Shown in pieces: positions 49,099 to 58,600 of a stretch of 64,000 nt of DNA; positions within the stretch are counted from its first letter, which is position 1, and each line of letters starts with the position of its first letter. This stretch comes from Luteimicrobium sp049844995 (GTDB taxonomy: Bacteria; Actinomycetota; Actinomycetes; Actinomycetales; Cellulomonadaceae), in NCBI RefSeq assembly GCF_049844995.1, contig NZ_JBNCMC010000001.1, positions 620,001 to 684,000 of the forward strand, read 5' to 3'. The notes under the pieces are model-generated. The model was not told the origin of the DNA and searched no databases. It saw only the letters and a program-made list of their open reading frames with translations. The position numbers were made by a program, and so were the translations under genes.

Positions 49099-52098
49099 GT
49101 GCTGCAGCTGCTCGTAGCCCATCTGCTGATGGTGCTGCTGGCGCCTGCGATCATCTCCTGGCTGGGCCGCCGAGGCTTCCTCGTGCTCGCCCTGGCCCCC
49201 GCCTCCGCGGCCGTCTACGCCCTCGCCTGCACCACGCGCGTCATGCACGGCGACGTGCCCGTGCAGCACTGGCAGTGGGTGCCGCAGCTCGGGCTGACCC
49301 TCACGTTCCGGCTCGACACGCTGTCGTGGCTCATGCTCCTGCTCGTGGGCGGCGTGGGGGCGCTCGTCCTCGTCTACTGCTCGGCCTACTTCGCGCCGTC
49401 GGCGCACGGGCTGCACCGCTTCGGGGCCACGCTCGTCGGGTTCGCGGGCGTCATGGTGGGGCTCGTCACCGCCGACGACATGCTGCTCCTCTTCGTGTTC
49501 TGGGAGCTCACGACGGTGGCGTCGTACCTGCTCATCGGTCACTACGCGGAACGCAAGGCGTCGCGACGCGCCGCCATGCAGGCCATCGTCATCACGACCG
49601 CGGGCGGCCTCGCGATGCTCGTCGGGGTCGTGATCCTCGGCGAGGCCGCCGGCACCTACTCGCTCTCGGAGGTGGTCGCCCACCCGCCGTCGGGCACGGC
49701 CGTGACCGCCGCGGTGGTGTGCCTGCTCGCCGGGGCCGCCACGAAGTCCGCGCTCATCCCGCTGCACTTCTGGCTCCCCGCGGCGATGGCCGCGCCCACC
49801 CCCGTGAGCGCCTACCTCCACGCCGCGGCGATGGTGAAGGCCGGCGTCTACCTCGTGGCGCGGTTCGCACCCGCGTACGCGCAGCTGACGGTCTGGCAGA
49901 CGATCGTGATCGTGCTCGGCTGCGGCACGCTGCTCCTCGGGGGCTACCGCGCGCTGCGGCAGCACGACCTCAAGCTCGTCCTCGCGTTCGGCACGGTGAG
50001 CCAGCTCGGGCTCATCACCCTGCTCGTCGGGCTGGGCAGCCGGGCGACGGCGCTCGCGGGCATCGCGATGCTGGGCGCGCACGCGATGTTCAAGGCGTCG
50101 CTGTTCCTCGTGACCGGCGTCGTCGACGCCGCGACCGGCACGCGCGACCTTCGCCGCCTCACGGGCGTGGGCCGGAGGATGCCGGTCACGGCGACCGCGG
50201 GCGCGCTCGCGACGGCGTCCATGATCGGGCTCCCGCCGTTCGCCGGGTACGTCGCCAAGGAAGCCGGGCTCGAGGCGCTGCTCCACCCGGCCGGGACGCT
50301 CCCCGGCTGGGTCGACGGCGCCGTGCTGGCCGCCGTCGTCGTGGGCTCGATGCTCACCGTCGCCTACGGGCTGCGGTTCTTCTGGGGCGCGTTCGCGAGC
50401 AAGCAGGCCGATGCCGCGGCCCCGGAGCCGCCGATCGACCCGGCGAAGCTGCACGTCCAGTCGCCTTTCCTCACGGTGCCGCCGCTGGTCCTCGCGGTCC
50501 TCGGGCTTGCCGCCGCGCTGGTCCCGCACCTCGGCGAGCACCTGCTCTCGCCGTACGCCGACACGCTGCCCGTCGGCGAGCCGGGCCACCTGGCGCTCTG
50601 GGGCGGGCTCGGCCCCGCGCTCGGGCTGACCGTGCTCATCCTCGGCACCGGCGCGCTCGCCTGGTGGTGGCGGGTCCGCGTCGAGGGCTACCAGCTGCGG
50701 CTGAGCGGTGTGCTCCGGCGCTGGCGCGTGCCCGAGGCCGACGTCGTCTACCGGCGCTCCATGCGACGGCTCGACGACGCGGCGGCGGACGTCACGTCGT
50801 TCACCCAGCGCGGCTCGCTGCCGTTCTACCTGGGCGTCATCGTCGTCGTCATGGCGGCCGTGCCCGGGGCGGTCCTCGTGTCGCACACGTCCTGGCCCCA
50901 GGACCTGCGGGCCTGGGACACCCCCGCGCAGGTGGTGGCGGTGGCCGCGATCGGCGTGGCCGCCGTGCTCGCGGCCCGGTCGCGCCGGCGGCTCAAGGCC
51001 GTGTTCCTCGCGGGGATCGCGGGCTACGGCAACGCGGTGCTCTTCCTGCTGCACGGCGCGCCGGACCTCGCGCTCACGCAGGTCCTCGTCGAGACGGTGA
51101 CGCTCGTCGTCATGGTGCTGGTGCTGCGCCGGCTGCCGCCGTACTTCTCCAACCGTCCGCTGGCGCGCAGCCGGTGGACCCGGCTCGCGATCGGCCTGCT
51201 CGCCGGGATCACGGTGATGGCGTTCGCGGTCGTCGCCCCGAACGCTCGCATGGCGCCGCCCGTCTCGGCGCAGTTCCCCGCCGAGGCGTACTCGTACGGC
51301 GGCGGCAAGAACATCGTCAACGTGACGCTCGTGGACATCCGTGCGTGGGACACGATGGGCGAGATCTCGGTGCTGCTCGTCGCGGCGACCGGCGTCGCGT
51401 CGCTCGTGTTCCTCCGGCGCCGCGGCGCCGCGATCCTGCGCGCCGAGGACTCCGAGCGGGCCCGCGTCGGCGACGAGGCGCCCGGGGTCTGGTCGGGCGG
51501 CACCGACGAGGACGACCGCGGCGCCGCGCTGCGCCGTCGGGGGACCGCGCCCGAGGCCTGGAGCCGGATGCAGACGTGGCTGCGGGCGAGCGCGACCCTG
51601 GCCCCGCGCCGTCGGTCGGTGATCTTCGAGGTCGTCGCGCGGCTGCTGTTCCACTCGATGATCGTCTACGCGGTCTTCCTGCTGTTCTCCGGCCACAACA
51701 ACCCCGGCGGCGGCTTCGCGGCGGGCCTCGTCGTGGGGATCGCGCTCGTCGTCCGCTACCTCGCGGGCGGGCGCTACGAGCTCGGCGAGGCCGCGCCCGT
51801 CCAGCCCGGCGTGCTCCTGGGCACGGGCCTGTTCCTCGCCGTGGGCGTCGGCGTCGCCGCGATGCTCGCGGGCGGCCAGGTGCTGCAGTCCACCATCGTC
51901 GACCTGCACCTGCCGCTCGTCGGCGAGGTGCACCTGGTGACGTCCCTGTTCTTCGACGTCGGGGTGTTCCTCGTGGTGGTCGGCCTCGTCCTCGACATCC
52001 TCCGCTCGCTCGGCGCCGAGATCGACCGGCAGGCGGACGTCGATGCCCGCGCGGCGCGGGCGCAGGCCGGCGGCGGCCTCGAGGAGGCCCAGCGGTGA
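49099..52098 (+). CDS. mrpA: Mrp Na+/H+ antiporter subunit A with fused MnhB region
   Basis: 999 aa from GTG 49099; ACGGAG just upstream. The N-terminal ~600 residues are NuoL-like proton channel with about 16 helices (HFWLPAAMAAPTPVSAYLHAAAMVKAGVYL; conserved Lys and Glu), a C-terminal MrpA-specific part (GYGNAVLFLLHGAPDLALTQ), then an MnhB-like domain from about residue 845 (FHSMIVYAVFLLFSGHNNPGGGFAAG and a following hydrophobic stretch). It heads the six-gene operon; its TGA overlaps the GTG of mrpC. The complex exchanges cytosolic Na+ (or Li+/K+) for protons and contributes to pH and salt homeostasis in the membrane. Confidence 0.95.
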   Translation: MLQLLVAHLLMVLLAPAIISWLGRRGFLVLALAPASAAVYALACTTRVMHGDVPVQHWQWVPQLGLTLTFRLDTLSWLMLLLVGGVGALVLVYCSAYFAPSAHGLHRFGATLVGFAGVMVGLVTADDMLLLFVFWELTTVASYLLIGHYAERKASRRAAMQAIVITTAGGLAMLVGVVILGEAAGTYSLSEVVAHPPSGTAVTAAVVCLLAGAATKSALIPLHFWLPAAMAAPTPVSAYLHAAAMVKAGVYLVARFAPAYAQLTVWQTIVIVLGCGTLLLGGYRALRQHDLKLVLAFGTVSQLGLITLLVGLGSRATALAGIAMLGAHAMFKASLFLVTGVVDAATGTRDLRRLTGVGRRMPVTATAGALATASMIGLPPFAGYVAKEAGLEALLHPAGTLPGWVDGAVLAAVVVGSMLTVAYGLRFFWGAFASKQADAAAPEPPIDPAKLHVQSPFLTVPPLVLAVLGLAAALVPHLGEHLLSPYADTLPVGEPGHLALWGGLGPALGLTVLILGTGALAWWWRVRVEGYQLRLSGVLRRWRVPEADVVYRRSMRRLDDAAADVTSFTQRGSLPFYLGVIVVVMAAVPGAVLVSHTSWPQDLRAWDTPAQVVAVAAIGVAAVLAARSRRRLKAVFLAGIAGYGNAVLFLLHGAPDLALTQVLVETVTLVVMVLVLRRLPPYFSNRPLARSRWTRLAIGLLAGITVMAFAVVAPNARMAPPVSAQFPAEAYSYGGGKNIVNVTLVDIRAWDTMGEISVLLVAATGVASLVFLRRRGAAILRAEDSERARVGDEAPGVWSGGTDEDDRGAALRRRGTAPEAWSRMQTWLRASATLAPRRRSVIFEVVARLLFHSMIVYAVFLLFSGHNNPGGGFAAGLVVGIALVVRYLAGGRYELGEAAPVQPGVLLGTGLFLAVGVGVAAMLAGGQVLQSTIVDLHLPLVGEVHLVTSLFFDVGVFLVVVGLVLDILRSLGAEIDRQADVDARAARAQAGGGLEEAQR

Positions 52099-52616
52099 CC
52101 GTCCTCGACACCACCCCCGCCGCCGTCCTCGTGCTCGCCATCGGCGTGCTCGTCACGACCGGCGTGTACCTGCTGCTCGAGCGCAGCCTCACGCGCGTGC
52201 TGATCGGCTTCATCCTGCTGGGCAACGGCGTCAACCTGCTGCTGCTCGTCGCGGGCGGCCGCGCCGGCGGGGCGCCGATCCTCGGCACGACCCCGCTGTG
52301 GCGCATGAGCGACCCCCTCGTGCAGGCCATGATCCTCACGGCGATCGTCATCACGCTCGGCCTCACGGCGTTCGTCCTCGCCATGGCCTACCGGTCCTGG
52401 CAGCTCCACGGCCACGACGAGGTCCAGGACGACGTCGAGGACCGCCGCATCGCCCGGCTCGCCGCGAAGAACGAGCCGAGCTTCGAGGACGCGGACGCCG
52501 TCGAGTCGGGCGAGACGCTCGACGAGGAGGCCGCGAGGACGCGGGACGAGACCGACGACGACATCGGCGGGAGCGGGCCCGGGGACGGACCCCGAGACGA
52601 GGAGGAGGCGACATGA
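52095..52616 (+). CDS. mrpC: Mrp antiporter subunit C
   Basis: 173 aa from GTG 52095, overlapping the mrpA stop by four bases. NuoK-like with three helices: VYLLLERSLTRVLIGFILLG, NGVNLLLLVAG and DPLVQAMILTAIVITLG. The ~60-residue acidic tail (DVEDRRIARLAAKNEPSFED) is longer than usual. Its own stop overlaps mrpD. Confidence 0.94.
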   Translation: MTVLDTTPAAVLVLAIGVLVTTGVYLLLERSLTRVLIGFILLGNGVNLLLLVAGGRAGGAPILGTTPLWRMSDPLVQAMILTAIVITLGLTAFVLAMAYRSWQLHGHDEVQDDVEDRRIARLAAKNEPSFEDADAVESGETLDEEAARTRDETDDDIGGSGPGDGPRDEEEAT

Positions 52617-54235
52617 CCTGGTTCGACCTGAGCGCCACCGACCTCGTGCCGCTCCCCGTCGTCCTCCCTCTGCTGGCCGCCGGCCTCGCGCTCGCGTTCG
52701 CGCGGCGCCCGCGCGTCCAGCGGATCGTGAGCGTCGTCGCGCTCGCGGGTGTGCTGGCGGTGGGCGTGGCGCTCCTCGTCCTGACCGACGGGCGGACGCT
52801 CGTCGTCGACGTCGGGAACTGGGCCGCGCCCGTCGGCATCGACCTGGTCGCGGACCGCCTGAGCGCCCTCATGGTGACCGTCTCGAGCTTCGTCCTCCTG
52901 TGCGTCCTGCTGTACTCGCTGGCGCAGGGCGTGAGCGAGGAGGCCGCGGAGGAGACGGCGAGCATCCCGGTCTCGATCTACCACCCGACCTACCTGGTCC
53001 TCGCGGCGGGCGTCTGCAACGCGTTCCTCGCGGGCGACCTGTTCAACCTCTACGTCGGTTTCGAGATCCTGCTCGCGGCGAGCTACGTGCTGCTCACGCT
53101 CGGTGGGACGGGCGAGCGCATCCGCGCGGGCTCGATCTACGTGGTCGTGGCGTTGCTGTCCTCGGTCGTCTTCCTCATCGCCATCGCGCTCACCTATGCG
53201 GCCACGGGCACCGTGAACCTGGCGCAGCTCTCCGAGCGCCTGCCCGACGTCGAACCCGGGACCAGGCTCGCGATCCAGCTCCTGCTCCTGCTCGCGTTCG
53301 GGATCAAGGCGGCGATGTTCCCGGTGTCGGCGTGGCTGCCGGACTCCTACCCGACGGCGCCCGCGCCGGTCACGGCAGTGTTCGCCGGCCTGCTCACCAA
53401 GGTCGGCGTGTACGCGATCCTGCGCACGCAGACGCTGCTGTTCCCGACGGACCCTCGCATCGACCGGGGGCTCATGTGGGTCGCGCTACTCACGATGCTC
53501 GTCGGGATCCTCGGGGCGGTCGCGCAGGACGACATCAAGCGTCTGCTGTCGTTCACGCTCGTCAGCCACATCGGCTACATGATCTTCGGCATCGCGCTCG
53601 CGACCCAGCCCGGCACGGCTGCGGCGATCTTCTACGTCGTCCACCACATCACCGTCCAGACCGCGCTGTTCCTCGTCGTGGGGCTCGTCGAGCTGCGGGG
53701 CGGCTCGACGCGGCTCGACCGGCTCGGCGGCCTCGCCAAGCTCGCGCCCGGGCTCGCGATCCTGTTCTTCATCCCGGCCATGAACCTCGCCGGGATCCCG
53801 CCGCTGTCGGGGTTCCTCGGCAAGGTCGGGCTCGTCGAGGACGGCGTCCGCACGGGCGGGTTCCTCGCGTACACGCTGGTGGTGGGCTCGGTCGTGACGT
53901 CGCTGCTCACGCTCTACGCCATCGTCAAGGCGTGGAACAAGGCGTTCTGGCAGGAGGCCCCGCAGGAGATCTCGACCGACGCCCGCGTGCCGCGCGGCAT
54001 GGTCGTCCCGACGGCGGCGCTCGTCGCGTTCGGCCTCGCGCTCACCGTGTTCGCCGGGCCCCTGTACTCGTACGCGGACCGCGCGGCCGCGGGCCTGCGC
54101 GACGGCTCCTACGTCGAGGCGGTGTTCCCGGGCGGCCACGACCGCGGGGTCGGGGAGTCCAACGAGACCGCGCCCAAGGCCGGGGCGCCGACCGGGCCCG
54201 CGGCCGACGTCGGCACGGGGGAGGGGACGCCGTGA
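52613..54235 (+). CDS. mrpD: Mrp antiporter subunit D
   Basis: 540 aa from ATG 52613 (ATGA overlap with mrpC). NuoN/NuoM-like with about 14 helices: the Lys-bearing FGIKAAMFPVSAWLPDSYP, APVTAVFAGLLTKVGVYAIL and LSFTLVSHIGYMIFGIALAT motifs are typical of the proton-conducting antiporter subunits. A 40-residue charged tail follows the last helix. Acts with MrpA as a second proton path in the complex. Confidence 0.95.
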   Translation: MTWFDLSATDLVPLPVVLPLLAAGLALAFARRPRVQRIVSVVALAGVLAVGVALLVLTDGRTLVVDVGNWAAPVGIDLVADRLSALMVTVSSFVLLCVLLYSLAQGVSEEAAEETASIPVSIYHPTYLVLAAGVCNAFLAGDLFNLYVGFEILLAASYVLLTLGGTGERIRAGSIYVVVALLSSVVFLIAIALTYAATGTVNLAQLSERLPDVEPGTRLAIQLLLLLAFGIKAAMFPVSAWLPDSYPTAPAPVTAVFAGLLTKVGVYAILRTQTLLFPTDPRIDRGLMWVALLTMLVGILGAVAQDDIKRLLSFTLVSHIGYMIFGIALATQPGTAAAIFYVVHHITVQTALFLVVGLVELRGGSTRLDRLGGLAKLAPGLAILFFIPAMNLAGIPPLSGFLGKVGLVEDGVRTGGFLAYTLVVGSVVTSLLTLYAIVKAWNKAFWQEAPQEISTDARVPRGMVVPTAALVAFGLALTVFAGPLYSYADRAAAGLRDGSYVEAVFPGGHDRGVGESNETAPKAGAPTGPAADVGTGEGTP

Positions 54236-54810
54236 GCCTGCACGTGCGCCGTCGGACGACGTGGCGCGAACGGCTGCGCCACCAGTGGTCGGCGATCCTC
54301 TGGCTCGCCGTCGTCTGGGTGCTGCTGTGGGGGTCCGTCACGTGGGGCAACGTCCTCGCGGGCGTCCTGGTCGGCGTTCTCGTCGTCGTGCTGCTGCCGC
54401 TCCCGCAGCTCCCGTTCCACGGGCACGTCCGCCCGCTGCGGGTGCTCGCGCTGCTCGCGCGGTTCGGGGCGGACCTCGTCGTGGCGTCGTTCCAGGTGGC
54501 GTGGCAGGCGATCCGGCCCGGGCGCCAGCCGCGCGGCGCCGTCGTCGGGGTGCGGCTGCGCAACCCGAGCGACATGTACCTCACCGTGACCGCGGAGCTG
54601 AGCTCGCTCGTGCCGGGGTCGCTCGTCGTGGAGGTGCACCGGCTGACCGGGATGCTCTACCTGCACGTGCTCGACCTCGAGGCCTACGGCGGCGTGGAGA
54701 AGGTGCGCGCCGACGTGCTCGACCTCGAGGCGCGGGTGCTGCGCGCGCTCGCCTCGGACGCCGAGCTCGAGGCCGCGGGGCTCGCGACCCGGACCGGAGG
54801 TGCGCCGTGA
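54232..54810 (+). CDS. mrpE: Mrp antiporter subunit E
   Basis: 192 aa from GTG 54232 (four-base overlap). Two N-terminal helices (WLAVVWVLLWGSVTWGNVLA, LVGVLVVVLLPLP) and the MnhE core RFGADLVVASFQVAWQAIRP, then MYLTVTAELSSLVPGSLVVEV. It is an accessory subunit needed for antiport activity in other species. Confidence 0.93.
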   Translation: MSLHVRRRTTWRERLRHQWSAILWLAVVWVLLWGSVTWGNVLAGVLVGVLVVVLLPLPQLPFHGHVRPLRVLALLARFGADLVVASFQVAWQAIRPGRQPRGAVVGVRLRNPSDMYLTVTAELSSLVPGSLVVEVHRLTGMLYLHVLDLEAYGGVEKVRADVLDLEARVLRALASDAELEAAGLATRTGGAP

Positions 54811-55124
54811 CCGTCGTGTTCGTCGTCGCGATCGCCCTGCTGACCGTCGCCGCGGGGTGCGCGATCTACCGGGCCGAGCGTGGCCCGTCGATGCTCGACC
54901 GGACCGTCGCCCTCGACGTGTTCACCACGACGATCGTGGGCGCGATCGCGCTGGAGGCCGCGTACTCGCGGCGCGCCACGAGCATCCCGATCCTCGTCGT
55001 GATGTCGCTCGTCGCCTTCGTCGGCTCCGTGACGGTGGCGCGGTTCGCTGCCGTCGAGCGCGAGGAGGAGGGCCGGATCGAGCTGCCGCCGACCGACGAC
55101 CGGGCCGAGGAGGCCGAGCGGTGA
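54807..55124 (+). CDS. mrpF: Mrp antiporter subunit F
   Basis: 105 aa from GTG 54807. Three helices with IYRAERGPSMLDRTVALDVF, conserved in MnhF, then TSIPILVVMSLVAFVGSV. Operon start and stop both overlap neighbours by four bases. Confidence 0.93.
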   Translation: MTVVFVVAIALLTVAAGCAIYRAERGPSMLDRTVALDVFTTTIVGAIALEAAYSRRATSIPILVVMSLVAFVGSVTVARFAAVEREEEGRIELPPTDDRAEEAER

Positions 55125-55555
55125 GCACCGGACTGAGCATCGACTGGAACGGCGTCGCGGACGTCGTGGCCGCGGTCTGCATGCTGCTCGGCGCGTTCCT
55201 CGCGTTCGCGGCCGGCATCGGCATCGTGCGGTTCCCCGACCTGCTGGCCCGCATGCACGCGGCCACGAAGCCGCAGGTGCTGGGGCTGATCCTCATGCTG
55301 ATCGGGGTGGGGCTCCGGGTCCACGTGTGGTCGGTCGTCGGGATGCTCGTGCTCGTCGTCGTCTTCCAGCTGCTCACCGCGCCGGTCGCCGCGCACATGG
55401 TCGGGCGGGCGGGCTTCCGGACGGGCAAGGTCGTCCACGAGGACCTCGTCGTCGACGACCTGACCGCCGACCAGGAGGCCGCGCTCGTCGAGGAGGACGA
55501 GGCGGCAGGCGAGGTCGAGGGCCCGGCCGACGGCACGGAGAGCCCGCCGAGGTAG
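55121..55555 (+). CDS. mrpG: Mrp antiporter subunit G
   Basis: 144 aa from GTG 55121 (four-base overlap). MnhG pattern: MLLGAFLAFAAGIGIVRFPD, LLARMHAATKPQVLGLIL and VVVFQLLTAPVAAHMVGRAG. Acidic C-terminus (EAALVEEDEAAGEVEGPADG). Last gene of the operon, which ends at the hairpin 55568-55603. Confidence 0.93.
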   Translation: MSTGLSIDWNGVADVVAAVCMLLGAFLAFAAGIGIVRFPDLLARMHAATKPQVLGLILMLIGVGLRVHVWSVVGMLVLVVVFQLLTAPVAAHMVGRAGFRTGKVVHEDLVVDDLTADQEAALVEEDEAAGEVEGPADGTESPPR

Positions 55556-55567
55556 GCGCTACGCGAC

Positions 55568-55603
55568 AGCGGCCCCCTCGCCCGGACGGGCGAGGGGGCC
55601 GCT
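55568..55603. terminator. Bidirectional terminator after the Mrp operon
   Basis: AGCGGCCCCCTCGCCCG pairs with CGGGCGAGGGGGCCGCT around a two-base AC centre, a 17-bp stem shared by the convergent Mrp operon and the metallophosphoesterase gene. Confidence 0.88.
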
Positions 55604-55617
55604 GCGGTCCTGCCGGA

Positions 55618-58600
55618 TCAGCGCGTCACGCGCACCGCCTTCCCGGTGACCTTGGCGGTCCCGAACCGGGAGTCACCCGCGTAGGACGTGGTGAGCGTCC
55701 ACGTGCCCTTCGCGAGCTTCGGGAGCGTGACCGTCACGTGCCCCTTGGAGAGCGTGCCCGTCGCGGTCCAGGTGGACCTGCCCTTCTTGAGCGTGACCGT
55801 GACCTTGCCGGTCGGGCTGGGGAGCCCGCGGACCGCCGACGAGACGGTGACGCGGGCGGTGCCCTTCGCCCTGCTGGTCGGGGCCTTGGTCACGGAGACC
55901 GCGGCCTTCGCGGAGGCCTTGCGCACCGTGACGGTGAGGGAGCCGTGCGACGCCTTGTGGTAGGTGTCGCCCCCGTACGTCAGGGTGAGCGTCCGGCTGC
56001 CGGGCTGCAGCGAGCCGACGGCGAGCGTGACCGTGCCCTTGCCGCCCCGCAGGTCGGTCCAGCCGAGCTCCTTCGAGCCCGACTTCACGAGGACCTCACC
56101 GGTCGGGGTGGCCGTGCCGCCCTTGACGGTGACGCGGACGGTCCCGTTCGTGCCGTACGTCCACGAGGTGGCCGTCCCGGTGACCGTGGTCGCCGCGGGC
56201 GTGGTGCTCGCCGGCCGCGTGACCGTGAGCACGAACGACCGGTCGGACGGGGCGCGGGTCGCGTCTCCGAGGTACTGCGCGGAGACCGCGTACGTCCCTG
56301 CCACGGGCGTCCGGAAGGGCACGCAGCTCGCCTTCCCGGCGGTGACGGTCGCGTCGCACAGCGGCTCCTCGCCGTTGACGAACGTGACCGTGCCGGTCGC
56401 GTCGGCCGGGCTGACCGTCGCGGTGAGCGTGAGCTCCTTGCCCGCCTGGACCGTCACGTTCGACGCCTTGACGGACGTGGGCGTCCGCTCCGGCGTCGTC
56501 TGCGCCACGACCTTGACGGCCCGCTGCGCCTGCGCGACGTTCCCGTTGGCGTCGGACACGCTGTAGATCAGCGTGTACGTGCCGGGCTCGGCGGTGTCGA
56601 CCGTGCCCGTGACCCGGAGGGCCGCGGTCACGTCGCCGTCGGTGTCGTCCTTCGCGGTGACGCCCGCCAGCGGGTCGAACACCTCACCCTGCTGGACGCT
56701 CGACGACGGCGGCAGCGTGATCACCGGCGGCGTGACGTCGGTCCCCCCGGCGCTCGCGACGAAGAACCCGCCGAACTGGTCGAGCTGGCCGAGGTCGTCG
56801 CCGGCCGCGTCGGTGCTGCTCGCGGTCCAGGCGTAGGGCTGGCCGGCCGTCAGGCCAGACCAGGTGACCGAGACAGGGAACCCGGACTTGCCGGTCGCCG
56901 TGCCGATCACGGTGTCGGTCGGGGTGACGACGGCCAGGCCGTCGGTCGCGAACGACGTCGTGCGGCTGGTCAGGTCGACCGGCACCGTGAAGTTGTCCTC
57001 CGAGCCGTCGTACCGGATCGGGGACTTCGTGTCGTACGTGTGGGTCCCGAACTCGTCGAAGAACGGCGAGTACGAGTCCACCGACATGGTGCTCTTCTTC
57101 GTGTCGAACTGCAGGAGCCGCAGGAAGCTCGCCCCGAACCGGAGCTTGTCGCCCGGCTTGTGGTCGAGCACCCCGTCGCCGTCCACGTCGATGTTCCCGC
57201 TCGCGTCGACGACGCACGTCGGGCAGTTCTCGGCCGTGAAGATCTTGCTGGCGGGCTGCTGGTACTCCTGGTAGTCGGCCAGCAGCTCGACGACCTTGTG
57301 CTGGACCTGCGGCCCGCTCACGGTGACGAGGTTCGTGCCGACGCCGTGGACGTGGCCCGCGAGCACGAGGAACACGTTGGGGTTGGCGGTGACGACCTTC
57401 TTGTAGAGGGGCGCGCCGTCGTCCCCGGTGTAGGCGGCGTCGCGCCCGTCCTTGTTCGACGACGCGTTGAGGTACGAGTGGGTGATGAGGATCCCGTTGC
57501 GGTCCTTGTACCGCTGGAAGATCGAGTTGGCCCAGTCGGCCTCCTCGTCGGTCACCCCGTAGGACAGGCCGACCGCGACGAAGTCGAGGCCGCCCGCGGA
57601 GAACAGGACGTAGCTGTCCTGGCTGTCCTCGCCCTGCGTCGTGGTGGCGCCGTCGGCCCCGGTGGTCTCGTCCTTGGTGTGGTACGAGGCGCCGGCCGGC
57701 CAGTCCTTCGCCTGGTCGTAGAAGCCCGCCGCCGAGAACGCCTGCGCGAACAGCGAGTCCGACCCGGTCTGCTGGCCGTTGTTGTCGTCGTGGTTGCCCG
57801 CGATCACCTGGGCGGGGACCCCCGAGCCGGCGAACGAGTCGATCACGCCGGACGCGAACGCGTTCTCCTTGGTGATCTCGTCGAGCTGGGTCGGGTAGAC
57901 GAGCGTGCCGTCCGGGTTGGTCGCGTACGGGTCGACGACGTCCGAGTTGATCATGTCGCCCGTCATGGCGGCGTACGCGATCTTCTTGGGCTTGGCGTTC
58001 GCGATCGTCCAGCGCGCGGCGTCACGGTAGGCCGTGGCCCAGACCGCCTGCTCCTCCGCGGTCTCCACGCCCGACGACGTCGCGTACTCCGGGCTCGTCG
58101 GCATCTTCCCGGAGCCGCCCGCTGCGCCTTCCGCGATGAACTGCGGGTCGGTCCAGTGGACGAACGAGAAGTCGTAGTCGTCGGGGTCGTCGAAGTGGTT
58201 CGCGGTCTCGGCCGCCGAGGCGTCGCGTGCCGACAGGTCGTCGGCGAACGGGTCCAGCGCGAGCACGAGGACGTGCACGACGTCGCCGTCGATCTCGGCG
58301 GGCGTGACGTCGCCCTCGAGCGCGGTGTCGCCGTCCGAGGCGCCGCGCGCCGTGGCGATCTCCTTCCACGACGTCGACGCCGTGTCCCAGACGCGCAGGC
58401 TGACGCTGCGCTCGGGGTCGACCACGCCCGACCAGCGGACGTGGCGGTCGTCGTCGTACGACGGGACCGACACGTCGAACCGCTGGAACGGCATGCCCTC
58501 GTGGCTCGAGGGGCTGGTCGCCGTCTTCCCGTCCTCGGCCTGCTGGCCGTCGACCGTGCCGGCGTCGTCGTAGGTGAAGTCCAGCGCGGACGGGACGACG

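Noticed and set aside
49035..52616. A 1,193-residue plus-strand frame ending with mrpC
   Set aside because: Its upstream part is the shifted frame of mrpA; mrpC has a clear start at 52095.
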